This document shows, one piece after another, positions 45,897 to 54,726 of a stretch of DNA of 64,000 nucleotides (position 1 is the first letter of the stretch; each line of letters opens with the position of its first letter). This DNA is from Caballeronia humi. GTDB taxonomy: Bacteria > Pseudomonadota > Gammaproteobacteria > Burkholderiales > Burkholderiaceae. The notes under the pieces are model-generated. The model was not told the origin of the DNA. It saw only the letters and a program-made list of their open reading frames with translations, and did not search any database. The stretch lies in contig NZ_FCNW02000018.1 of NCBI RefSeq assembly GCF_001544475.1, forward strand, positions 56,256 to 120,255. The letters are read 5' to 3'. A program made the position numbers and the translations under genes.

Positions 45897-46373
45897 TCAG
45901 CTTGCTTCGCCATCGAAGAGCTTCTCGGCGCGCACGCGCATCTCGTCCGGCGACACGTCTTCGATATGCGTCGCGAGCCACCAGAGATGGCCGAACGGAT
46001 CGCGCAGTTTGCCGCCGCGATCGCCGTAGAACTGGTCCGCGACCGGGCGCAACATCGTGGCGCCTTCATCGACGGCGCGTTGCGCGACGGCATCGACGTC
46101 TTCCACGTACAGATGCAGCGTGACAGGCGAGCCGCCAAGCGAGAGCGGGCCGTGCACGTCCATCTCGGGGAACTCGTCGGAGAGATAGATCACAGTGCCG
46201 CCGATCTCCAGCTCCGCGTGGCCTACGCGGCCGCCGGGTGCGTCGAGGCGGAATAGCTCGGTGGCGCCGAACACCGTCTTGTAGAACTCGATCGCGGCGA
46301 CTCCGCCCGCGACGGTGAGGTAAGGCGTCACGCCGTGACGGTCTTTGGGGATGGGGTTGACTTTTGCGGTCAT
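45897..46373 (-). CDS. VOC-family (glyoxalase-like) protein
   Basis: A 158-residue VOC protein. VTPYLTVAGGVAAIEFYKTV and LRDPFGHLWWLATHIED are the paired beta-alpha-beta modules and the DPFGH motif typical of PhnB-like members. The substrate is unknown; many such members have no proven activity. GGAGGACCC precedes the ATG; longer in-frame starts to 46544 read as non-coding. It is convergent with the LysR gene. Confidence 0.83.
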   Translation of the reverse strand: MTAKVNPIPKDRHGVTPYLTVAGGVAAIEFYKTVFGATELFRLDAPGGRVGHAELEIGGTVIYLSDEFPEMDVHGPLSLGGSPVTLHLYVEDVDAVAQRAVDEGATMLRPVADQFYGDRGGKLRDPFGHLWWLATHIEDVSPDEMRVRAEKLFDGEAS

Positions 46374-46527
46374 TGGGTCCTCCGTTTTGACGCTTCTGCG
46401 TCTCCAGTTTCTATTGTCTTCATCGCGATAACCGGGCCAGCCCATCCTGCTCAAGGTGTTCCGAAGCGCCGCTGCCCCTTGACGACAAGGATAGCGCTTT
46501 TGCGTCCTTGCGAAGAACCCGAACGCC

Positions 46528-47472
46528 GTGTCCAAGAATTTCAAGATAACGCCGGAGCAGCATGCATTAACCTTTCGCCGTCACCATTACTTCGGATCAC
46601 CAATGACGGCATTGCTGACGTGCTACGGCGGACACCATTACACGATGCATCTCGCGAGCGACTACCGCATGGGTTCGCTCTTCGCCCCCGACCCCGAAAA
46701 AGAAGCCGCCGCCGACGCCGGCCGCAAGATGCTCGACGCGGTTTATCCCGATGTTTGGGAGCGAAACGCTGACATAGTGAAGCGCGTTGAGGATTTTCTG
46801 ATCGCTTCGTTCCCGTATTATCGAAAGGGCAACGCGCATCACACGCTTGACGCATTGAGGCGCGCGGTATGGCGAGGCAACATGTATGTCGTCGAGCGCG
46901 AGCCGGAATATCGCGGCGGGTTCGTCGCTCCGCTGACGCGTGAGCGGTCGAGTATCTGGGGCGTAGAAGACTACGCCGATTTACCAATCGAAAATGAGCC
47001 ATGGCTCGAAGAACCCGATACGTCGATAGCCGATTGCAATGCGTGGCACGACGCGAACAACCAGGCAATGATGCACGCAGCCGTTCGTGCCGAGCCCGCG
47101 CTTTTCCTGCCGATGTTCGCCAGAGCCGGATGGATCAGCCGTTACGGCGTGCCGAACTTATCGGACGAATTTGCGGAAACATCGACGCCGCTCGGTGACG
47201 CGGCACCATTTGAATTCGACGAAACGCCAGCGTACGGCGAAAGTTTCGACATTGCGAAAACGCCAAATGTGGGAGAGCCGGGAATCTGGTACACCAACCC
47301 GGGCAGCGGTCAGATGCGTTTGTACGGCGATACGGGCGCGCCTGTGGTGGACTTCGATTTCGACCATGATCACGGTCAAGGCATTCCGCACGCACACAAT
47401 TTCGGTCTTCCGAACGAAGATGGGAGCCTGAATCGCGAAGGCGGCGTCAGCTTCTCCTTATGGCCTCGATAA
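46528..47472 (+). CDS. hypothetical 314-residue protein with possible C-terminal toxin domain
   Basis: A 314-residue soluble protein of unrecognised family. GTG 46528 or ATG 46603 could be the start, and neither has a good ribosome site. Residues about 1-80 are basic and helical (HALTFRRHHYFGSPMTALLT), the middle is acidic, and the last 60 or so residues form a compact His/Asp-rich end (GIWYTNPGSGQMRLYG, FDFDHDHGQGIPHAHNFG) that by recall resembles nuclease-like tips of polymorphic toxins. GC content is visibly lower than in the neighbours. There is no signal peptide or membrane segment. A 131-residue gene follows by 34 bases and may encode its immunity partner. Confidence 0.5.
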   Translation: MSKNFKITPEQHALTFRRHHYFGSPMTALLTCYGGHHYTMHLASDYRMGSLFAPDPEKEAAADAGRKMLDAVYPDVWERNADIVKRVEDFLIASFPYYRKGNAHHTLDALRRAVWRGNMYVVEREPEYRGGFVAPLTRERSSIWGVEDYADLPIENEPWLEEPDTSIADCNAWHDANNQAMMHAAVRAEPALFLPMFARAGWISRYGVPNLSDEFAETSTPLGDAAPFEFDETPAYGESFDIAKTPNVGEPGIWYTNPGSGQMRLYGDTGAPVVDFDFDHDHGQGIPHAHNFGLPNEDGSLNREGGVSFSLWPR

Positions 47473-47506
47473 TTTACGAAGCCGTCAGAACAACCTGGGT
47501 TCCACG

Positions 47507-47902
47507 ATGATACTTGCGCACAATTACCACGATGCCGAGCTTGCCGGCGTCGAATACTCCCGCGAGAAGGCCTCGCTACTGCTCGCGTTCGACTGCGTCG
47601 GCGAGGGCGTCGGCAAGATATCCTGTACCGGCATCCGAAACTTCCGGCTCGGCGAGTTCGGCTTGCAAAATGTGGTCTCGCGGCTGATGGTGTCGACGTC
47701 CCGAACTTTCGCTGCGGAGGACATCAGGGCGCACGTCGATTGGGCCAACAGCAAGGACGACGTTCGAAGGTCGATGACCGACGAACGCGCCCGTTTTTTC
47801 GTCGATGGCATATCGAACGGCCAATTGGTGCTCCTCGTCCTCGAGCCGTCGGTCGGCGCGGAGCTCGTCGTCGTGTGCGAACGCGTCGAAGAACTGCAAT
47901 AG
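47507..47902 (+). CDS. small soluble protein, possible immunity partner
   Basis: A 131-residue protein starting MILAHNYHDAELAGVEYSRE. It is acidic and likely alpha/beta, with SLLLAFDCVGEGVGKISCTG and VLLVLEPSVGAELVVV as strand-rich segments, and has no recognised family. It is in the same direction as the putative toxin gene, 34 bases after it, and has no close downstream partner. Size, charge and order fit an immunity protein, but nothing in its own sequence proves that. Confidence 0.45.
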   Translation: MILAHNYHDAELAGVEYSREKASLLLAFDCVGEGVGKISCTGIRNFRLGEFGLQNVVSRLMVSTSRTFAAEDIRAHVDWANSKDDVRRSMTDERARFFVDGISNGQLVLLVLEPSVGAELVVVCERVEELQ

Positions 47903-48029
47903 CGGTGGCGGACATCTGCACATAAATCGAACCACCGCCCGCTCCTCCGCTCAAACACCCGTAGACGCTTCGCTCGCCCGCTTCTCGCGCGGCGAGCCAT
48001 CCTAGTCAGCAGGCAACCCGGGAGCACAC

Positions 48030-48791
48030 ATGCACGACCTGAAAGGCAAATCCGTCCTCATCACCGGCGCGAGCACGGGCATCGGCGCCGCGGCCGCGCG
48101 CGCGTTCGGCAGCTACGGCGCGAACGTCGCGATTCACTACAACGCGTCGAAGGAAGCGGCCGAAGCCGTCGCGCAGGAAGTGCGCGCGCTCGGCGTGAAC
48201 GCGATCACCGTCGGCGCCGACGTCCGCGACACCAAAGCAATCGACGCCGCCGTCGCCCAGGTCGCGGCCGAGTTCGGCAAGCTCGACGTCCTCATCAACA
48301 ACGCGGGCAGCCTCGTCAAGCGCGAGCCGCTCGAAAGCGTCACCGACGAACTCTTCGACGAAGTCCTGCACATCAACGCGCGCTCGGTCGTCGCGTTCAC
48401 CCGCGCGGCGCTCCCCGCGCTGCGCCAGAACGGCGGCGGCTCGATCATCAACGTGACGTCGGTCGCGGCACGGAACGGCGGCGGCCCGGGCGCGCTGCTC
48501 TACGCGGCATCGAAGGGATTCGTCAGTACGATCACGAAGGGCATGGCGAAGGAACTGATGCCCGACAAGATCCGCGTCAACGGGGTCGCGCCCGGCGTGA
48601 TCCAGACGCCCTTCCAGGACCGCTTCACATCGCCCGAGCAGCTCGACGCGTTCCGCAAGACCATTCCGATGGGCTTCATCGGCGAGCCGGACGACTGCAG
48701 CGGCGCGTTCCTTTATCTCGCCTCCGAGACGATGTCGCGCTATGTGACGGGCCAGATCATCGACGTGAACGGCGGCCAGTTGATGCCGTAG
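48030..48791 (+). CDS. short-chain dehydrogenase/reductase
   Basis: A 253-residue classical SDR. TGASTGIG (residues 12-19) binds NAD(P), NNAG is at 90-93, and the catalytic set is Ser144, Tyr158 and Lys162 (YAASK). The C-terminal half includes a PGVIQTPFQDRF loop and the closing NGGQLMP. It reduces or oxidises a small carbonyl or alcohol; the substrate cannot be fixed. It precedes the gamma-glutamyltransferase gene by 79 bases. Confidence 0.92.
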   Translation: MHDLKGKSVLITGASTGIGAAAARAFGSYGANVAIHYNASKEAAEAVAQEVRALGVNAITVGADVRDTKAIDAAVAQVAAEFGKLDVLINNAGSLVKREPLESVTDELFDEVLHINARSVVAFTRAALPALRQNGGGSIINVTSVAARNGGGPGALLYAASKGFVSTITKGMAKELMPDKIRVNGVAPGVIQTPFQDRFTSPEQLDAFRKTIPMGFIGEPDDCSGAFLYLASETMSRYVTGQIIDVNGGQLMP

Positions 48792-48870
48792 GCACATGAC
48801 GGCGCTTTCTCAAAAAAGCGCTCGCGTGGTATAAGCCCATCTTTACCGATAGCCACGGAGCGATCTGGAA

Positions 48871-50604
48871 ATGTCGTTGAAATTCGAACAACGCGTGCGC
48901 TCGCGCATGCTCGGCGCGTTCGCGGCCGCCGCGCTTTTTGTCTCGACGGGCTTCGTCGAATCGACGCCCGCTTACGCGAAAACCGACGCCCAGCCGGCGG
49001 TCCTGACAGCATCGGCGGTCGCGGTCGCCGACAAGTACGCCGCCGATACCGCCGAGAAAATCTTCAAACAGGGCGGCAATGCGGTCGATGCCGCCGTCGC
49101 CATCGCGTTCACGCTCGCCGTGACGTATCCGGAGGCGGGCAACATCGGCGGCGGTGGGTTCATGACGCTCTACGTCGACCATCGGCCGTACTTCCTCGAC
49201 TATCGCGAGCGCGCGCCGCTTACCGCGACCAAGAACATGTATCTCGACGACAAGGGCGAGGTCATCAAGGGCATGAGCCTCTACGGCCATCGCGCGGTTG
49301 GCGTGCCGGGCACGGTCGCGGGCATGTGGGAGGCTCAAAAGCGCTTCGGCAAGCTGAAGTGGAAGCAGGTGCTCGCGCCATCGATCAAGTACGCGCAGGA
49401 CGGCTTCGAAGTCGACGACCAGTTGCAGGAGCGGCGCGACGCGGCATCGAAGGAATTCGCCGGCAAGACCAATTTCGACCTGTACTTCGGCGGCATGAAG
49501 CAGGGCGCGGTGTTCAAGCAGCCCGACCTCGCCGCAACGCTGCAGCGCATCGCCGATGGCGGCGCGAAAGGCTTCTACGAAGGCCAGACGGCGCAACTAA
49601 TCGCGGAATCGATGCGCGGCCACGGCCTGATCACAGAGCGCGATCTGAAGGAATACAAGGCCGTGTGGCGCCAGCCGATCCTCGCGAGCTGGAACGGCTA
49701 CCGCATCATCACCGCGCCGCCGCCTAGCTCAGGCGGCATCGGTCTCGTGCAGTTGCTGAAGATGAAGGCCGATCTTAAGGAAAAATTCGACAACGTCCCG
49801 CTGGATTCGGCGCAGTACATCCACCTCGTCGCGGAAATCGAGAAGCGCGTATTCGCCGATCGCGCGCAGTATCTGGGCGACCCGGATTTCTACAAGGTGC
49901 CTGTCGCGCAGCTCACCAATGACGACTACATCCTGAAGCGCGCGCAGGAAGTGAATCCGGAGACGCCGTCGGACACGAAGAGCGTGCTGCCCGGCCTCGG
50001 CACGTCGATGCCGGAAAAGGCGGAAACGACGCATTATTCCGTGGTCGACAAATGGGGCAACGCCGTCTCGAACACGTACACGATCAACGGGTATTTCGGC
50101 TCGGGCGTCGTCGCGGAAGGCACGGGCATCGTGCTGAACGACGAAATGGACGACTTTTCGTCGAAACCGGGCGTCGCGAACATGTTCGGCGTGGTCGGCA
50201 GCGATGCGAACGCGATCGCCCCGCGCAAGCGTCCGCTTTCGTCGATGACGCCGACCATCCTCACGAAGGACGACAAGGTCGCAATGGTGATCGGCACGCC
50301 CGGCGGCTCGCGCATTTTCACGTCGATCTTCCAGGTCATCTCAAACGTCTACGACTTCCGGATGCCGCTGCCCGAAGCCGTCGGCGCGACGCGCTTCCAT
50401 CACCAACTGTTGCCGCCGAACACGATCTTCCAGGAGCCGTACCGCAAGCTCGACCCGGAAGTCGTGAAGGCGCTGGAAGAAAAGGGCTACAAGTTCACGA
50501 TGCAGGACTTCAATGGCGACATCCAGGCGATCCGCATCGACGACACCACGCCCGAGCCGATGGCCGATCCGCGCGGACGCGGCGTGGCGCGCGTGATTCG
50601 CTGA
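48871..50604 (+). CDS. ggt: gamma-glutamyltranspeptidase (periplasmic)
   Basis: A 577-residue N-terminal nucleophile hydrolase with a signal peptide (to about residue 36, AYA). The autocleavage site is before Thr386 in ETTHYSVVD, giving a large and a small subunit. Substrate-pocket segments NIGGGGFMTLY (91-101) and APPPSSGGIG (282-291) are present. It transfers or hydrolyses the gamma-glutamyl group of glutathione in the periplasm. The gene is followed by a strong terminator. Confidence 0.95.
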   Translation: MSLKFEQRVRSRMLGAFAAAALFVSTGFVESTPAYAKTDAQPAVLTASAVAVADKYAADTAEKIFKQGGNAVDAAVAIAFTLAVTYPEAGNIGGGGFMTLYVDHRPYFLDYRERAPLTATKNMYLDDKGEVIKGMSLYGHRAVGVPGTVAGMWEAQKRFGKLKWKQVLAPSIKYAQDGFEVDDQLQERRDAASKEFAGKTNFDLYFGGMKQGAVFKQPDLAATLQRIADGGAKGFYEGQTAQLIAESMRGHGLITERDLKEYKAVWRQPILASWNGYRIITAPPPSSGGIGLVQLLKMKADLKEKFDNVPLDSAQYIHLVAEIEKRVFADRAQYLGDPDFYKVPVAQLTNDDYILKRAQEVNPETPSDTKSVLPGLGTSMPEKAETTHYSVVDKWGNAVSNTYTINGYFGSGVVAEGTGIVLNDEMDDFSSKPGVANMFGVVGSDANAIAPRKRPLSSMTPTILTKDDKVAMVIGTPGGSRIFTSIFQVISNVYDFRMPLPEAVGATRFHHQLLPPNTIFQEPYRKLDPEVVKALEEKGYKFTMQDFNGDIQAIRIDDTTPEPMADPRGRGVARVIR

Positions 50605-50634
50605 TTTCGGACACGTAAACCATAAGCTGACTGA

Positions 50635-50663
50635 AAGGCCAGGCCGCCGCGCCTGGCCTTTTT
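50635..50663 (+). terminator. intrinsic terminator after ggt
   Basis: A 10-bp stem (50635-50644 with 50651-50660) with loop CGCCGC, then a T-run to 50663. Confidence 0.85.
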
Positions 50664-50720
50664 GCATAAGGGTTTGCCTCAGGTGGGCCGCGCGCTGGCC
50701 CCGGTGCGCAAGACTATAAG

Positions 50721-50747
50721 CATGCCGGCATGAACGGCATGTTTTTT
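50721..50747 (+). terminator. terminator-like hairpin in the leader of the purine permease gene
   Basis: CATGCCG (50721-50727) pairs with CGGCATG (50735-50741) and is followed by six T residues. It lies 175 bases before the permease ATG and could be an attenuator or a second ggt terminator. The whole 50605-50921 gap otherwise shows no gene. Confidence 0.5.
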
Positions 50748-50921
50748 ATGAGATTGGATGATGCTTTGCGTTCCCCTAGTCTCTGTCCTGACCGAGTCGA
50801 GCCCGCGGCTGTCTCGGACACACCCAAAACTACACAGACGAGACGACCCTGACGACGGCACCGCGCGCTCCGATGCGCCCGGCACCAGCCGTTTCAGCAA
50901 GCTGATAAAGGAGAGCAGTCC

Positions 50922-52340
50922 ATGATGGAATCCCCCGCCCAGCCGCTTGGCGACATCAACATCACCGAGATCAACGAGATCGAACGAGAGGACGGCCACG
51001 TGACCTCGCGAGGCGGCGGTGTAATCGACCGCTATTTCGGCATTTCCGAGCGCGGCAGCACGCAACGGCGCGAAGTGGTCGCCGGCGTGACGACGTTCCT
51101 CGCGATGGTCTATTCCGTGTTCGTCGTGCCGGGCATGCTCGGCAAGGCAGGTTTCGACACGAGCGCCGTATTCGTCGCCGTGTGTCTCACGACCGCATTC
51201 GGCTCGCTTTTGATGGGCATCTGGGCGCGCCTGCCGATCGCGATCGGCTGCGCGATTTCGCTCACCGCGTTCACCGCGTTCGGGCTCGTGCTCGGCAAGG
51301 GGTTGTCGCCGGCCGTGGCGCTCGGCGCCGTGTTCCTGATGGGCGTCGTGTTCACGGCGATCTCCGTCACCGGCGTGCGCTCGTGGATTTTGCGCAATCT
51401 CCCGACCGGCGTCGCGCACGGCACGGGCATCGGCATCGGATTGTTCCTGCTGTTGATCGCGTCGAACGACGTCGGGCTGATTGTGAAGAACCCCGCGCCC
51501 GGCATGCCGGTGTCGCTCGGGCACATCAACGCGTTTCCAGTGATGATGTCGATCCTCGGCCTGGCCGCGATTTTCGGGCTGGAACGCCGTCGCGTGCCGG
51601 GCGGAATTTTGCTGGTCGTGGTCGGGCTCTCGGCGATCGGCCTCGCGTTCGATCCGGCCGTGCGTTTTCACGGGATTTTCGCGCTGCCGTCGCTGTCCGC
51701 GCCGGGCCATGCTTCGCTGATCGGCGCGATGGACATCAAGGGCGCGCTCTCGATGGCGGTCCTGCCGAGCGTCCTCGCCCTCGTGATGACGGCCGTTTTC
51801 GACGCCACCGGCACGATCCGGGCAGTCGCCGGCCAGGCGGGCCAGATCGACAAGAACGGGCGCATCGTGAACGGCGGCCGCGCCCTGACGGCCGACTCGG
51901 TCAGCTCGATCTTCTCCGCGTGCTTCGGCGGCGCGCCGGCGGCGGCTTACATCGAATCGACGGTCGGTGTCGCGGCGGGCGCGAAGACAGGGCTGGCGGC
52001 GGCGGTGGTCGGCGCGCTCTTCCTCGCGGTGATGTTCCTCTCGCCGCTCGCCGGACTCGTGCCTTCCTACGCGACGGCGCCCGCGCTGATGTACGTCGGC
52101 CTCCTGATGCTCGGCAACGTGAGCAAGCTGCACATGGAAGACACCGTCGATGCAATGTCGGGCCTCGTTTGCGCGGTGTTCATCGTGCTGTCGGCGAATA
52201 TCGTGACGGGCATCATGCTGGGCTTCTGCACGCTCGTGATCGGGCGGATCGTGGCGGGCGAATATCGCAAGCTGAACGTCGGGACGGTGGTGATCGCGCT
52301 GGTGCTGGCGGTGTTCTATCTCGGCGGCTGGGCAATCTAG
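50922..52340 (+). CDS. NCS2-family purine permease, AzgA-type
   Basis: A 472-residue membrane carrier with about 12-14 helices. [15 protein letters not shown] near residue 290 and the [20 protein letters not shown] block near 336 are AzgA-type guanine/hypoxanthine/adenine permease features, where the Asp and Glu contact the base. It imports purine bases by proton symport. AAAGGAG precedes the start. The leader contains a terminator-like hairpin. Exact base preference is not certain. Confidence 0.88.
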   Translation: MMESPAQPLGDINITEINEIEREDGHVTSRGGGVIDRYFGISERGSTQRREVVAGVTTFLAMVYSVFVVPGMLGKAGFDTSAVFVAVCLTTAFGSLLMGIWARLPIAIGCAISLTAFTAFGLVLGKGLSPAVALGAVFLMGVVFTAISVTGVRSWILRNLPTGVAHGTGIGIGLFLLLIASNDVGLIVKNPAPGMPVSLGHINAFPVMMSILGLAAIFGLERRRVPGGILLVVVGLSAIGLAFDPAVRFHGIFALPSLSAPGHASLIGAMDIKGALSMAVLPSVLALVMTAVFDATGTIRAVAGQAGQIDKNGRIVNGGRALTADSVSSIFSACFGGAPAAAYIESTVGVAAGAKTGLAAAVVGALFLAVMFLSPLAGLVPSYATAPALMYVGLLMLGNVSKLHMEDTVDAMSGLVCAVFIVLSANIVTGIMLGFCTLVIGRIVAGEYRKLNVGTVVIALVLAVFYLGGWAI

Positions 52341-52370
52341 ATTCGCGCTTGCCGCGATTCAGATGGTAAA

Positions 52371-52405
52371 ACGCCCCGGAAACAGACGTTTCCGGGGCGT
52401 TTTTT
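52371..52405. terminator. intrinsic terminator after the purine permease gene
   Basis: A perfect 13-bp stem ACGCCCCGGAAAC/GTTTCCGGGGCGT (52371-52383 with 52388-52400) with loop AGAC and a T-run to 52405. Confidence 0.9.
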
Positions 52406-52437
52406 CTTCTTGCTGCGGTCGAGGCGGCCGCATGCGA

Positions 52438-52587
52438 TCAGTCGCGGCGATAGGCTTCGACGAGGATCTCGCAATTCTGGACGTGCAGGTCCAGCGCGCG
52501 ATTCCATTCGCGACGCGTAACAGCCATCGCATTGCGCAGCCAGGAACCGAGGGAAACGAGCAAGGAGGTTTGAGCAGTCGTCTTCAT
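52438..52587 (-). CDS. small hypothetical protein, 49 residues
   Basis: A 49-residue frame starting MKTTAQTSLLVSLGSWLRNA and ending with VEAYRRD. It is amphipathic and mostly helical, with Trp residues and arginines in the middle (TRREWNRALDL). Codon use is like that of neighbouring genes. No strong ribosome site is visible, and an AT-rich block suitable for a promoter lies at about 52608-52640. The family is not recognised and it could be non-coding. Confidence 0.45.
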   Translation of the reverse strand: MKTTAQTSLLVSLGSWLRNAMAVTRREWNRALDLHVQNCEILVEAYRRD

Positions 52588-52749
52588 GGCAGTCATCCGG
52601 GTAAGTAGCTAAGGGAATACCCTAGATACTACTCTTTTTATGCTGCAGTGCAACCTATCTTAAAAAAACAACACGTTCGATCAGCGATTCAGCGAATCAG
52701 GATTTACCCGCGCCGGCCGGGGAAGCACGTCGCATCGTGCGGCTTGCAT

Positions 52750-52786
52750 TGTTATAATTCTTTCATCTTCCGACCGGAATCTAACA
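52750..52786. promoter_or_regulatory. deoR promoter with DeoR-like half-sites
   Basis: A perfect -10 TATAAT lies at 52753-52758, inside TGTTATAATTC (52750-52760), which resembles half of the DeoR palindrome. An opposite half GAATCTAACA is at 52777-52786. The arrangement suggests that DeoR may repress its own gene. Confidence 0.45.
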
Positions 52787-52825
52787 CTGTCAGCGGCGCG
52801 TTTCGCCGACTCGCAGGCCCCACCG

Positions 52826-53548
52826 ATGACCAAAGCCGAACGCCTGCGCGCCCTTGCCAGCGCCCTCGACAATCAGAGCGTGATGCGTCTGCGCGACGCC
52901 GCAACGCTGCTCGGCGTATCTGAGATGACGGTCCGGCGCGACATCGCCGCGAGCCCGGGACGGTTCACGTACCTCGGCGGCTATATCGTGAGCGCCGCCG
53001 ACGTGCCCAACGCGGCCGGCTACACCATCGACGAGGAAAAGGACCACTTCGCGCAAGCGAAGGCGGAGGCATCAGCGGCGGCGGCGAAGCTGCTGGTCGA
53101 TAGCGAGACCGTGTTCATCGACTGCGGAACGACCCTTACCACCCTCGCGCGCCAGATTCCCGCCGAGATGCATCTGACGGTGGTCTGCTATTCGCTGAAC
53201 GTGGCGGAAATCCTGCGGCGTCGGCCGAACGTGCGGATGATCCTGCTCGGCGGCGTGTACGTGCCGTCGTCGGATTCGTTCGCGAGCGACGAGAGCGTCG
53301 AGACGCTGCGGCGCATGGGGATCAACAAGGCGTTTTTGTCGGCGGGCGGCGTCGACGAGGCGCGCGGCGTGACGTGCTGGAATTTCCACGAGGTGGCGAT
53401 CAAGCAGGCGGCGATGGCGAGCGCGGTGGAACGGCATCTCGTCGTCGATGCCAGCAAGTTCGGGAAGGTCAAGGCCGTGCGCTTCTCACAGCTCGACGAG
53501 TTCGATTCGGTCATTACGGAGAAAGGGCAGGCACCAAGAAGGCAGTAA
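52826..53548 (+). CDS. deoR: DeoR, deoxyribose-type repressor
   Basis: A 240-residue repressor closely resembling E. coli DeoR across its length. Residues 22-40 (LRDAATLLGVSEMTVRRDI) are the helix-turn-helix, followed by TYLGGYIV, the DeoR-specific strand. The effector domain has IDCGTTLTTLA, TVVCYSLNVAE and the SAGGVDEARGVTCWNF segment, all kept from E. coli. In E. coli the inducer is deoxyribose 5-phosphate. It is convergent with the deo operon, whose upstream end carries a matching operator. The 3' end is followed by a terminator. Confidence 0.92.
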   Translation: MTKAERLRALASALDNQSVMRLRDAATLLGVSEMTVRRDIAASPGRFTYLGGYIVSAADVPNAAGYTIDEEKDHFAQAKAEASAAAAKLLVDSETVFIDCGTTLTTLARQIPAEMHLTVVCYSLNVAEILRRRPNVRMILLGGVYVPSSDSFASDESVETLRRMGINKAFLSAGGVDEARGVTCWNFHEVAIKQAAMASAVERHLVVDASKFGKVKAVRFSQLDEFDSVITEKGQAPRRQ

Positions 53549-53622
53549 GAGGCCCGGTCTCTCGCAATCCGCGGCGTGTGCGTCTGAACCACGACGATTC
53601 ACGCCGGACGCGCTCCATGAAA

Positions 53623-53652
53623 AACGGCCACCGATTCGCATCGGTGGCCGTT
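53623..53652. terminator. terminator at the end of the deo operon
   Basis: A 13-bp stem (53623-53635 with 53640-53652) with loop TCGC. On the - strand it is followed by a T-run, so it mainly ends the minus-strand operon; it may also stop deoR transcripts. Confidence 0.75.
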
Positions 53653-53670
53653 GTCATTTCATAAAGCGCT

Positions 53671-54726
53671 TTAACCCCGCCGCCCCAGCGCAAACAGCGT
53701 CCCGGCGACCAGAATAAACGCGCCGATAATCACTTTCTGCCACGTACTCGGCACGCCGACGAGAATCAGCACGCTATTGATCAGCGTCACGAGCACGACG
53801 CCGAGCAGCGTTCCCATCACCGTCCCCGTTCCGCCCGTGATCCGCGCGCCGCCGAGAATCACCGCCGCGATCACATCGAGTTCAGTGCCGACGAGATCGA
53901 ACGGATTCGCAAGCCGGTTCGTCGAGACGTGCAGGATGCCCGCGACGCCCGCCAGCATCCCCGTATAGCCGAACACGAACAGATGGATCGCGCGCAGGTT
54001 GTACCCGAGCCGCTCGGCGATCGGCAGACTGCCGCCCATCGCGTATACGCCGCGCCCCATCATCGTGCGGTTGAGCAGCCACCACGTCACAACGGCCGCG
54101 ATCACGAGCGCGATCACCGATACCGGCAGGACGGCGCGCAAGCCATCGGACGTGTGATAGAAAAAGAGCGGCAGCCGCCCGAACGTATCCATGCTGTGCG
54201 GGATGTTCATGAAGAACTGCGTGCCGACGAACGTCAGCAGCAAGCCGCGGTACAGATACTGCGTGCCGATCGTCACGATCAGCGACGGCGCTTTCAGGCG
54301 ATGCACGAGCATGCCGTTGACGATCCCGAGCAGCACGCCGCCGAGCGCGCCGGTCAGCAGGATCAGCGCGAACGGCGCATCCGGCCACCACGCGAACACC
54401 GCCTTGGTGATCGAATACATGGTGAACGCGGCGATCGCGGTGAATGACACGTCGATCCCGCCGGAGGCCAGCACGACCAGCGTGCCGAGCGCGAAAAGCG
54501 AGACGGTGGTGGCCGAATGCAGCAGGTCGAACACCGTCGCGAACTGGAAGAAGCGCGGGTTCAGCGTGCCCACCACGAGACACGTCACCACAATCAGCGC
54601 GGCCGTGAACCACTCGGGGTTGCGCGTCAGCCGCGCGGACCAGCTCAGTTGCCGCACGCGCGGCGCGATGTCCTGCGTGGATTGCGGCATCGTCTCGGGC
54701 GAAACGCGACGGATAGACTCGCTCAT
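53671..54726 (-). CDS. ribose-type ABC transporter permease
   Basis: A 351-residue permease with about 8-10 helices of the RbsC/BPD_transp_2 type. LVVLASGGIDVSFTAIAAFT near residue 82 and IAAVILGGARITGGTGTV near residue 280 are family hallmarks. It overlaps the ATPase gene by four bases and is the last gene of the operon. With the other permease it would form the transporter channel as a heterodimer. Sugar specificity is inferred from the operon. Confidence 0.9.
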   Translation of the reverse strand: MSESIRRVSPETMPQSTQDIAPRVRQLSWSARLTRNPEWFTAALIVVTCLVVGTLNPRFFQFATVFDLLHSATTVSLFALGTLVVLASGGIDVSFTAIAAFTMYSITKAVFAWWPDAPFALILLTGALGGVLLGIVNGMLVHRLKAPSLIVTIGTQYLYRGLLLTFVGTQFFMNIPHSMDTFGRLPLFFYHTSDGLRAVLPVSVIALVIAAVVTWWLLNRTMMGRGVYAMGGSLPIAERLGYNLRAIHLFVFGYTGMLAGVAGILHVSTNRLANPFDLVGTELDVIAAVILGGARITGGTGTVMGTLLGVVLVTLINSVLILVGVPSTWQKVIIGAFILVAGTLFALGRRG

